Positions 6,571 to 13,033 of a DNA stretch of 22,422 nucleotides are shown in pieces. The notes beneath the pieces are model-generated. The model ran no database searches and was not told the DNA's origin. It worked only from the letters and a program-made list of their open reading frames with translations. Numbering within the stretch: position 1 is the first letter of the stretch; each line of letters opens with the position of its first letter. The position numbers and the translations under genes are program-made. Location: assembly GCA_002345965.1 (NCBI GenBank), contig DDTF01000024.1, positions 1 to 22,422 on the forward strand, written 5' to 3'. Origin of the DNA: Flammeovirgaceae bacterium UBA2371. Its GTDB lineage: Bacteria; Bacteroidota; Bacteroidia; Cytophagales; Cyclobacteriaceae.

Positions 6571-7281
6571 ATGAAAACCGTACTCCATAAATCGAATACC
6601 CGTGGCCATGCCAACCATGGCTGGTTAGACACGAATCACACCTTCAGTTTTGCCGGTTACTATAATCCCGATAGAATGCACTTTGGTGCACTTCGTGTGC
6701 TGAATGATGATTGGGTAGCGGGAGGAATGGGATTTGGAAAGCACCCACACGATAATATGGAAATTATCTCTATACCTCTAGAGGGAGAATTGGAGCACAA
6801 AGACAGTATGGGCAATACCACTGTGATCAGACAAAACGATGTGCAAATAATGAGTGCGGGTACAGGTGTGCAGCACTCGGAGTACAACAGAAACAAAGAA
6901 GAAAAAGTTAACTTTCTACAACTCTGGATATTTCCAAAACTAAGAAACATTTCGCCTCGATACGATCAAAAAACTTTTGATCCTGCAGATCGAAAGAACA
7001 AGTTACAGCAAATTGTTAGCCCGAAAGCTGATGAAACGGGTGTCACGATCAATCAGGATGCATGGTTGCACCGTGGCAAGTTGGAAAGCGGATTTAGTAT
7101 CAACTATACTCTAAAGCAAAACGGCAACGGGGCTTATTTATTTGTACTTGATGGAGATATTATTATCAATGACCAAAAAATAAATAAAAGGGATGGTTTC
7201 GGAATTTGGGAAGTAAACAACTTCTCGATTACTGCAGCTAACAGCGCAGAGGTTTTGTTGATTGAAGTACCAATGATATAA
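6571..7281 (+). CDS. Pirin family protein (YhhW-type bicupin)
   Basis: A 236-residue cytoplasmic cupin. The N-terminal cupin carries the full metal site: KHPHDNMEI gives His58 and His60, and GVQHSEYN gives His102 and Glu104. The opening HGWLDTNHTFSFAGYYNP is the standard pirin/YhhW signature. The second cupin (about 135-236) is degenerate, as usual. Bacterial members can act as quercetin 2,3-dioxygenases or as redox-dependent modulators. It is the first gene of a four-gene run (pirin, pirin, nitroreductase, Fe-S protein) and lies behind a promoter with the MarR-type operator. The actual substrate is not known. Confidence 0.94.
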   Translation: MKTVLHKSNTRGHANHGWLDTNHTFSFAGYYNPDRMHFGALRVLNDDWVAGGMGFGKHPHDNMEIISIPLEGELEHKDSMGNTTVIRQNDVQIMSAGTGVQHSEYNRNKEEKVNFLQLWIFPKLRNISPRYDQKTFDPADRKNKLQQIVSPKADETGVTINQDAWLHRGKLESGFSINYTLKQNGNGAYLFVLDGDIIINDQKINKRDGFGIWEVNNFSITAANSAEVLLIEVPMI

Positions 7282-7291
7282 TTTAAATAAT

Positions 7292-8161
7292 ATGAAACTA
7301 AGGTCAGTCGCCCGATTATTGTATGCTCATCAGGTAGATATGGGTGGTCTACCCGTCAGGCAACCACTTCCTACACAGCAGGTCCAACAAATTGATCCAT
7401 TTTTGTTGTTGCATCATGCCAATGTAAAAGTGCCTAAGCACATCGAACCCAGGTACGCAGGTGTAGGGCCACATCCGCACAGAGGATTTTCTCCTGTTAC
7501 TTTTATTTTTGAGGGAGGCGTGCACCATCGCGACAGCCGAGGCAACAATAGCGTAATCTATGCTGGGGGGGCGCAGTGGATGAATGCCGGGATGGGCATT
7601 ATTCATAGTGAGCGACCACCGGATGACATCCATGAACATGGAGGTAAACAGGAGATTATTCAATTGTGGATCAATACTCCAGCTAAGCATAAAATGGATC
7701 AGCCAGCTTACCATCCATTGAGTGCTGAAAAGACACCGGGTAAAACAAGTGAAGATGGTTTGGTGAATGTAAAAATATTTGCTGGCGATGTGCTGGGAGT
7801 GAAAGGTCCCATCCCATCGCAAGCAGTTGTCAATGCAGCCACCATGCAGTTCAAGAAAGGGGGCAAAATATCAATACCAACATCCACGGATCACAATGCC
7901 ATGATCTATTTGTTGGATGGTAAGGTAAAAGTAGATGGCTTTGGCCTGGTAGATGAACTTCACATAGTTCACTTTAAAAATGATGGTGATACAATTGCAC
8001 TCGAGGCACAGGAAGACACACGCATTTTGTTTTTAACAGGTAAGCCATTGAACGAGGAAGTAGTCTCTCATGGACCTTTTGTGATGAACACTCAAACCCA
8101 GATCATGGAAGCCATGCGCGATTACCAAATGGGAAAAATGGGTGTATTGATTGAAGAATGA
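7292..8161 (+). CDS. Pirin family protein (second, long form)
   Basis: A 289-residue bicupin starting ten bases after the first pirin gene, so it is co-transcribed. GPHPHRGFSPVTFIFEG gives His61 and His63, and MGIIHSERP gives His105 and Glu107, so the iron site of the first cupin is complete. It carries the PFLLLHHA signature of the longer pirin branch, unlike its neighbour, and the two are too different to be a recent duplication. The C-terminal cupin includes IPTSTDHNAMIYLLDG. The likely role is a metal-dependent dioxygenase or redox sensor in the same stress response. Confidence 0.94.
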   Translation: MKLRSVARLLYAHQVDMGGLPVRQPLPTQQVQQIDPFLLLHHANVKVPKHIEPRYAGVGPHPHRGFSPVTFIFEGGVHHRDSRGNNSVIYAGGAQWMNAGMGIIHSERPPDDIHEHGGKQEIIQLWINTPAKHKMDQPAYHPLSAEKTPGKTSEDGLVNVKIFAGDVLGVKGPIPSQAVVNAATMQFKKGGKISIPTSTDHNAMIYLLDGKVKVDGFGLVDELHIVHFKNDGDTIALEAQEDTRILFLTGKPLNEEVVSHGPFVMNTQTQIMEAMRDYQMGKMGVLIEE

Positions 8162-8215
8162 TTTAAACAAGTAGCTTATCGCTTTGTTTTGTTAAATGAA
8201 GTAATGAAATAAAAA

Positions 8216-8791
8216 ATGGAGAGTTCAAAAATAGATCATCCTGTTACTGATTTGATTCAACAGAGAAGAAGCAGCAGGGCGTATGCTCATGAGCATATCG
8301 AGCAAGAAAAAATAAATTCACTTTTTGAGGCAGCAAGATGGGCACCATCAAGCATGAACGAACAACCGTGGACTTATATTTATGCTACCAAGTCGCAAAG
8401 TGAGATGTGGAATAAATTGTTTGATGCGTTGAATGAAGGAAATCAGATTTGGGCAAAAGACGCGCCTTTATTGGTGCTTAGCCTTGCCAGAAAAAAATTT
8501 CAAAGAAATGACCGAACCAATCACACAGCGCTTTATGATATGGGAGCGGCCAATGCTTTTCTATCCTTACAAGCTACTGAGTTGGGTTTGAATGTTCATC
8601 AGATGGGCGGGTTTGACGGAAGTAAAGTGAGAAACGATTTCAATGTGGGAGACGAATACGAGATTGGTGTAATCATGGCCATCGGATATCCTGGCGACCC
8701 CAGTCAATTACCTGCCAACCTGAAACAACGCGAAAGCGCACCAAGGGTAAGGAGGAAGCTGCAGGAGTTTGTTATGAACAAAAGTTTTTAA
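8216..8791 (+). CDS. Nitroreductase family protein (FMN-dependent)
   Basis: A 191-residue flavoprotein. QQRRSSRAY (15-23) is the FMN phosphate-binding stretch, and AARWAPSSMNEQPW (39-52) is the second family signature. GAANAFLSLQATELGLN forms the dimer core, and the C-terminal IMAIGYPGDP is the usual flavin-contacting segment. It would reduce nitro compounds, quinones or similar electrophiles with NAD(P)H. It is 54 bases downstream of the second pirin and in the same direction. MarR-controlled nitroreductases are known in quinone-stress regulons such as Bacillus MhqR, which fits this context. The substrate is not determined. Confidence 0.93.
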   Translation: MESSKIDHPVTDLIQQRRSSRAYAHEHIEQEKINSLFEAARWAPSSMNEQPWTYIYATKSQSEMWNKLFDALNEGNQIWAKDAPLLVLSLARKKFQRNDRTNHTALYDMGAANAFLSLQATELGLNVHQMGGFDGSKVRNDFNVGDEYEIGVIMAIGYPGDPSQLPANLKQRESAPRVRRKLQEFVMNKSF

Positions 8792-8837
8792 ATTGTCATA
8801 CGATCATAGTGTGTTTAAACTCTAAAAGCCAGTACAC

Positions 8838-9263
8838 ATGAAAGACATTACCAAAAAATATTCCAATGGAGAAGTAACGGTTGTCTGGAAACCCAACATG
8901 TGCATCCATTCAAAAAACTGTTTCAACGGACTAAGTGAGGTGTTTGACCCCAGTAACAGGCCTTGGGTAAATGTGGAAGGTGCCGGCACTAAGAAAATTG
9001 TGGATCAGATAAATAAATGTCCGTCTGGAGCTTTGAGTTATTTTATGAATAATGAAGGAGAAGAGGTTGAGCATGTTGAATCGGAAACGATAATTGAACC
9101 CTCTAAGGACGGACCTTTAATGGTGTATGGAAATCTTACAGTAAAAACCATTGGTGGAGAGACCATAAAGAAGAATAAGGTAACGGCATTTTGTAGGTGT
9201 GGAGCTTCTGGCAACAAACCTTTTTGTGATGGGTCTCATAAAAAAGTTGATTTTAAGGGTTGA
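8838..9263 (+). CDS. Fe-S protein: 4Fe-4S mono-cluster domain fused to CDGSH domain
   Basis: A 141-residue protein with two metal domains. The N-terminal half matches the YjdI-like divergent 4Fe-4S mono-cluster domain: MCIHSKNCFNGL gives Cys22 and Cys28, and NKCPSGALSY gives Cys61. The C-terminal half is a CDGSH zinc-finger-like 2Fe-2S domain, CRCGASGNKPFCDGSH, with ligands Cys119, Cys121, Cys130 and His134 (the 3Cys-1His set). A Glu-rich linker (73-90) joins them. It lacks a signal peptide, so it acts in the cytoplasm as an electron or cluster carrier, plausibly alongside the upstream nitroreductase (47-base gap). Fusions of this kind occur in other bacteria. Confidence 0.93.
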   Translation: MKDITKKYSNGEVTVVWKPNMCIHSKNCFNGLSEVFDPSNRPWVNVEGAGTKKIVDQINKCPSGALSYFMNNEGEEVEHVESETIIEPSKDGPLMVYGNLTVKTIGGETIKKNKVTAFCRCGASGNKPFCDGSHKKVDFKG

Positions 9264-9333
9264 TTACAGGTTTTTTGTCGTTGATTATTTAATAATTCCC
9301 TTATCTCAGTAAGGAAATGCATACAAATGTGGT

Positions 9334-9387
9334 GTTGGTTATAGGTTTTTTGGCATAGTTTGTGGTAATTAGTTTTACATAACCAAC
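9334..9387. repeat. 9-bp inverted repeat enclosing a promoter
   Basis: GTTGGTTAT (9334-9342) and its exact reverse complement ATAACCAAC (9379-9387) flank 36 bases that contain the candidate -33 and -7 elements of the outer-membrane protein gene. A further ACCAAC at 9393-9398 repeats the right arm 11 bp downstream. Separately, AGGTTTTTTG occurs twice (9268-9277 and 9343-9352). Confidence 0.6.
9349..9377 (+). promoter_or_regulatory. Candidate promoter of the beta-barrel protein gene
   Basis: TTTG (9349-9352) and TAGTTTTA (9370-9377) fit the phylum -33/-7 pair, but with a 17-base spacer instead of 19. An alternative -7, TAGTTTG (9356-9362), pairs with TTG at 9335-9337. The choice between them is uncertain. 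Confidence 0.4.
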
Positions 9388-9398
9388 TTTTTACCAAC

Positions 9399-10025
9399 AT
9401 GAAAAAATATCTATTAATTGTAGGCTTTATCGGAGCAGCATTTTTGACTGCAAGTGCTCAGGAATACAAACCTGTAAAAGTAGGACTTGGTCTTGGCTAT
9501 GCCTCACCGGGTGGAGACGGAGCTAAAGGTGGAGTACTTCTTTACTTAGAACCAGCCTATCGGGTTAACGATGCGCTTGCCATTGGATTAAGATTAGAAA
9601 GTGCCATTATAGCAAGAGGTGTGACCGTCACAAGTGGAAGTACTTCTGTTTCTTCTGATGCCGAAGTAAAGGCAAATGCATCTTACACAGTGAATGGTCA
9701 ATATTATTTTTCTAACAACACTTTTAGGCCATTTGCTGGCGTGGGTCTTGGTATTTATTCTTTGGCATCAGCTTCTGTGAGTGTTTCTGGTGGTGGCAGC
9801 AGTGCTTCTGCTAGCGCAGATGCGAGCAAGTTTGGATTTTATCCTCGTTTAGGATTTGATCTTGGCCACTTTACCATGCAGGTAGAATATAATATCATTC
9901 CTTCTACCACATCTGAGTTCACCGTTTCCTCAGGCACCTCAGGTACCTCGGTAATTAGTTCTGAGTCAAAGAACAGCTACCTTGGAATAAAGGCGGGCTT
10001 CTTCATCAGCGGAGGCAAGAAATAA
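9399..10025 (+). CDS. Outer-membrane beta-barrel protein (OmpA/OprF-barrel type)
   Basis: A 208-residue exported protein. The signal peptide MKKYLLIVGFIGAAFLTASA is cleaved before QEYKPVKVG. The rest alternates polar and hydrophobic residues as amphipathic strands (VKVGLGLGYAS, LAIGLRLESA, FRPFAGVGLGIY, FGFYPRLGFDLG, FTMQVEYNII, SYLGIKAGFFISGG), consistent with an eight-strand barrel. Three putative surface loops are very rich in Ser, Gly and Thr (for example SGSTSVSSDAE and SGGGSSASASAD). It is monocistronic, with its own promoter region and a strong terminator. The function is unknown. Confidence 0.85.
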   Translation: MKKYLLIVGFIGAAFLTASAQEYKPVKVGLGLGYASPGGDGAKGGVLLYLEPAYRVNDALAIGLRLESAIIARGVTVTSGSTSVSSDAEVKANASYTVNGQYYFSNNTFRPFAGVGLGIYSLASASVSVSGGGSSASASADASKFGFYPRLGFDLGHFTMQVEYNIIPSTTSEFTVSSGTSGTSVISSESKNSYLGIKAGFFISGGKK

Positions 10026-10044
10026 TAAGATCAAATGTTTTATG

Positions 10045-10078
10045 AAGAGTGCATCAGTAATGATGCACTCTTTTTTTT
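10045..10078 (+). terminator. Strong rho-independent terminator
   Basis: AAGAGTGCATCA and TGATGCACTCTT form a perfect 12-bp stem with a GTAA tetraloop, followed by a run of eight T. It ends the beta-barrel gene 20 bases after its stop. The response regulator converges from the other side, but the minus strand lacks a T run after the stem. Confidence 0.92.
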
Positions 10079-10098
10079 GCCTAAAGCAATTCCAAAAA

Positions 10099-10788
10099 CT
10101 ATTTATTCACGGAAAAAAGATAACCATGACCCTTGATGGTAATTATTTCAACAGAGGAATCTGATTTTAAGTACTCCCTTAATTTGGTAATGTATACATC
10201 CAGGTTACGTGAATTGAAAAATGAATCATCTCCCCAGATTTTCATCAATATATCTTTGCGGAGCACTGGGGTATTGCTATGCTCCAAAAGCGTCTGCAAC
10301 AATGTAGCTTCCCGGTGTGAAAGCTTTTTAACATTATTATCGATATGCAATTCATATCGCAAAAGATGAAATTGACACTGCCCAAAACTGAGGATGGAAT
10401 TCTTGTTTGATGGATTTGATCTGGTGAGTTGTAATAAATTATTAATTCTCACCAATAACTCCTCGAGGCTAAATGGTTTTTTGATGTAATCATTTCCACC
10501 AGCATCAAAACCATGAAGTAAATCCGTTGTCTGTGTTTTTGCGGTAACAAAAATGATGGGAATATCTGCACGTAATTGACGGATTTCCCGAGCAATTGTG
10601 TAGCCATCTTTTCCGGGTAGCATCACATCCAATACACAAAGGTCGGGCTGAACTTCCTTGAAAAGGGAAACGGCCCTGGAGCCATTGTCTGTCATGGTTA
10701 CAATAAAGGCTTTCGTTTCCAGGCTTTCCTTTACGATCCTTCCTAGAAAGGGCTCATCCTCCACATACAGTATTTTATTTTTTTGCAT
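10099..10788 (-). CDS. OmpR-family response regulator
   Basis: A 229-residue DNA-binding response regulator. In the receiver domain (1-120), the acidic pocket is Glu10-Asp11, the phosphoacceptor is Asp54 (VLDVMLPGKDG), the switch Thr is Thr82 (VTAK) and the conserved Lys is Lys104 (KKPF). The C-terminal winged helix (about 130-229) shows LSHREATLLQTLLEHSN, VLRKDIL and RNLDVYITKLREYLK, then IKGHGYLF, which is the OmpR/PhoB type. Its start overlaps the kinase gene by 14 bases, so the pair is translationally coupled. The TTAAC boxes at 12174-12209, in front of the divergent GLPGLI operon, are its likely targets. Confidence 0.95.
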   Translation of the reverse strand: MQKNKILYVEDEPFLGRIVKESLETKAFIVTMTDNGSRAVSLFKEVQPDLCVLDVMLPGKDGYTIAREIRQLRADIPIIFVTAKTQTTDLLHGFDAGGNDYIKKPFSLEELLVRINNLLQLTRSNPSNKNSILSFGQCQFHLLRYELHIDNNVKKLSHREATLLQTLLEHSNTPVLRKDILMKIWGDDSFFNSRNLDVYITKLREYLKSDSSVEIITIKGHGYLFSVNK

Positions 10789-12133
10789 AAGTTTTTGGCA
10801 AGCTTATTATGAATGTGCTGCCGGCATTGGGTTCGCTTTCTACTTTTATAGTACCATGATGTCTTTTTATAACTTGCATTACATAGCTAAGTCCAAGACC
10901 ATAGCCTTTTACTGTATGTAAATCTCCGGTGGGTACCCTGAAAAACTTTTCGAATATCTTTGCATGAAATTCTTTGGATATGCCTATTCCATTGTCCTTA
11001 ATAGAGCATTTAATATGGGTATTTATATCAGTTAAATGAATGTTGATTTTGGCATTTGATTCACAGTACTTTACCGCATTATCCAATAGATTGAAAATGA
11101 TATTGGACAAGTGATCTTTGTCACCATCAATTTCGTATTCTCCAGTTTCAATCTTTAGTGTAATCACCGCACCGTTTTTCTCGGCAATAAGTCGGAAAGA
11201 CTCAACGGCTTGTTTCAACAATTCAGAAAAATGGATGGATTGGAAGTTATAGTTATGTGCATTTTGCTCCCCTAATGCATCATTCAGTACTTTATCGGTT
11301 AGTATTGTAAGTCGCTTCAATTCATTTTCAGCAATAGCAAGATATTCACTGGAGGTGATAGGATCGTTTTGACCTTTAAATTTCTTCAATCCCTCCAACG
11401 CCACCCCAACTGTTGTAATAGGTGTTTTTAATTCGTGTGAAATATTGCTGATCAAATCATTTTTGATCAAAACAAGTTTTTGTTGAAGCCTAAGGCTCCG
11501 ATAGAGAAGTACAAATGATCCCACCACCAATAAACTCAATATGATCGAAAAGAAAATTTGTGGCGCTATGTTTTTTAAAAGCAGCCAATTCAGATTGTCA
11601 AACTCCAATTTAAAGGAACCACCTGGAGTATGGATGATATTATTGGATAAAATCATATCAGTGGCACTATCTACCCCAGCGGTGATATAAGTGAATTGAG
11701 TTGGCAAATTTAAACCTGCATTGGAAAGTGCGGTGAAGTACTTTTTTTCAATCACCTCCTTATTCAGCGAATCTAATACAAAGCTTAGTTTCATGCTTTT
11801 AACCATTGGAGCACCTTCAGACTTTCCAGGGATTTTGCCTATTGAATGACTTGCGTCAATCCATACTTTAATGGATTTTTTGGCTAAACCTGATTGTGTA
11901 GAATCAGTGTTCTTATTGAATTCAATGTCGTTACCTAGAGAAATAATTTTCTTTTGAATAAGACTGTCATTGAGTTCCAACACTGTGTTTCTAAGCAGAA
12001 TACTTGTTTCACGATTGAAGCTTACAAGCTCATCGTTGTACTCCGTCCTGAGCCAGAATATTTCCAAAGTAAATAGCAGTACGAGACTGCATAGGATGGA
12101 GAGCAGGGTAATTGAATTATTCTGAATCTTCAC
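10775..12133 (-). CDS. Sensor histidine kinase
   Basis: A 452-residue membrane kinase. TM1 (about 8-28) and TM2 (about 191-211) enclose a periplasmic sensor of about 160 residues with no family I recognise. The dimerisation helix holds the H box NISHELKTPITT (phospho-His233). The catalytic domain has the N box NIIFNLLDNAVKY (343-356), the G1 box DNGIGIS (380-386) and the G2 box GYGLGLSYV (410-418), so it is catalytically complete. No HAMP or PAS domain is evident. The start is a GTG at 12133. No in-frame ATG is available before TM1, and a -7-like TAACTTTA lies only five bases upstream, so the transcript may be leaderless. It overlaps the response regulator by 14 bases. Confidence 0.95.
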   Translation of the reverse strand: MKIQNNSITLLSILCSLVLLFTLEIFWLRTEYNDELVSFNRETSILLRNTVLELNDSLIQKKIISLGNDIEFNKNTDSTQSGLAKKSIKVWIDASHSIGKIPGKSEGAPMVKSMKLSFVLDSLNKEVIEKKYFTALSNAGLNLPTQFTYITAGVDSATDMILSNNIIHTPGGSFKLEFDNLNWLLLKNIAPQIFFSIILSLLVVGSFVLLYRSLRLQQKLVLIKNDLISNISHELKTPITTVGVALEGLKKFKGQNDPITSSEYLAIAENELKRLTILTDKVLNDALGEQNAHNYNFQSIHFSELLKQAVESFRLIAEKNGAVITLKIETGEYEIDGDKDHLSNIIFNLLDNAVKYCESNAKINIHLTDINTHIKCSIKDNGIGISKEFHAKIFEKFFRVPTGDLHTVKGYGLGLSYVMQVIKRHHGTIKVESEPNAGSTFIISLPKTYAKK

Positions 12134-12138
12134 GATAG

Positions 12139-12146
12139 TAAAGTTA
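12139..12146 (-). promoter_or_regulatory. Candidate -7 element of the two-component operon
   Basis: TAACTTTA on the minus strand matches TAnnTTTA and ends five bases before the GTG start of the kinase. No TTTG is found at the right distance upstream, so the promoter may be weak or activator-dependent. The TTAAC boxes nearby could serve autoregulation. Confidence 0.35.
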
Positions 12147-12173
12147 CGGGCAAAATTGACTCAGGTTTAGGTT

Positions 12174-12209
12174 TTAACCTTAATTAACATTCCATTCAGG
12201 TCAATTAAC
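12174..12209. promoter_or_regulatory. Phased TTAAC repeats, candidate response-regulator binding site
   Basis: TTAAC occurs at 12174-12178, 12184-12188 and 12205-12209, offset by 10 and 21 bp. A weaker TTCAG at 12195-12199 fills the missing turn. The two outer-right copies extend to AATTAACA. The first lies in the palindrome AGGTTTTAACCT (12169-12180). The array ends 22 bases before a -7-like TACCTTGG (12232-12239) that has no -33 partner, and a perfect palindrome GGTACGTACC (12226-12235) overlaps that element. Direct repeats at helical phase are typical of OmpR/PhoB-type regulators. The assignment is inference. Confidence 0.55.
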
Positions 12210-12280
12210 ACACGCGGGGGCAAGCGGTACGTACCTTGGAAAGGATAATATTTTATCAAAAAAGTAAAAAACTAACTCAA

Positions 12281-13009
12281 ATGAAAAAAGTAATCCTTTT
12301 AATCGGGGCGCTCACCATTTCACTCAATACATGCTTCTCGCAAGTGATGGAGGGAGTCATAACCTACGAGGCCAAAATGAACTTGCACAGGAGATTGCCT
12401 CCAGACCGGCAAGATATGAAAAGCATGATGCCTGAATTCAGAACATCCAAGGAGCAGTTGTTCTTTAATGCCAACGAAACACTCTACAAACCCATTATCG
12501 AAGATGACGCGGACGAGTTGGCAGATGGAGGAGGTATGCGCATACAAATCGCACGACCTTACTTTGAGTATTATTTGAATTCAACAAATAATGATGTGAT
12601 TTCAAAGAGGGAATTTATGGGCAAAAACTATCTGATCACCACCCCATTGAAAATAGCACCCTGGAAGTTTTCTGATGAAACAAAATTGCTGCTGGGCTAT
12701 ATGTGTAAACAGGCATACTATACGACAGAGGATTCAAAGCAAACGATTACAGCTTGGTATACAAGTGAAATCCGGCCTTTTATAGGGCCCAATACATACA
12801 ATACATTACCTGGTGCCATCCTGGCGCTTGACATCAACAACGAAGAACAGGTTTTTGTGGCTACCCAAATCGACATCAGGGCATTGAAAAAGAATGAGAT
12901 GAAGATTCCGAAAGGAGGACAAGAAATGACAGATGAGGAGTTTAGGAAAATGATGGAGGAAAGCATGAGACAGATGGGAGGGAACGGAATGAGGATGATT
13001 CGTAACTAA
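12281..13009 (+). CDS. GLPGLI family protein
   Basis: A 242-residue exported protein with signal peptide MKKVILLIGALTISLNTCFS and then QVMEGVITYEAKMN. Family landmarks are PWKFSDETKLLLGYMCKQA (128-146), AWYTSEIRPFIGP (158-170) and the eponymous motif, here NTLPGAIL (174-181). The C-terminus is rich in Met and Gly (MMEESMRQMGGNGMRMIRN). The frame extends to a TTG at 12236, but ATG 12281 gives a clean signal peptide after an A-rich leader. The family is Bacteroidota-specific, of unknown function, and habitually next to large outer-membrane receptors, as here (24-base gap to the next gene). It is probably periplasmic and co-regulated by the divergent two-component system. Confidence 0.92.
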   Translation: MKKVILLIGALTISLNTCFSQVMEGVITYEAKMNLHRRLPPDRQDMKSMMPEFRTSKEQLFFNANETLYKPIIEDDADELADGGGMRIQIARPYFEYYLNSTNNDVISKREFMGKNYLITTPLKIAPWKFSDETKLLLGYMCKQAYYTTEDSKQTITAWYTSEIRPFIGPNTYNTLPGAILALDINNEEQVFVATQIDIRALKKNEMKIPKGGQEMTDEEFRKMMEESMRQMGGNGMRMIRN

Positions 13010-13033
13010 ATAACTCAATTACAGGTAAGCATT

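Noticed and set aside
7349..7822. Open 157-codon frame antisense to the second pirin
   Set aside because: The pirin frame has an intact metal site and operon spacing. The antisense protein has no coherent features.
6571..8161. Two pirin genes as a recent tandem duplication
   Set aside because: The proteins differ in length (236 versus 289 residues) and belong to visibly different pirin branches. They share only the cupin metal-site pattern.
9296..9316. CCTTA/TAAGG hairpin after the Fe-S gene as a terminator
   Set aside because: Only 5 bp with a mismatch, and no T run on either side in the right orientation.
10045..10078. Bidirectional terminator serving the convergent response regulator
   Set aside because: The stem is symmetric, but the minus strand has no T run after it, so only plus-strand termination is supported.
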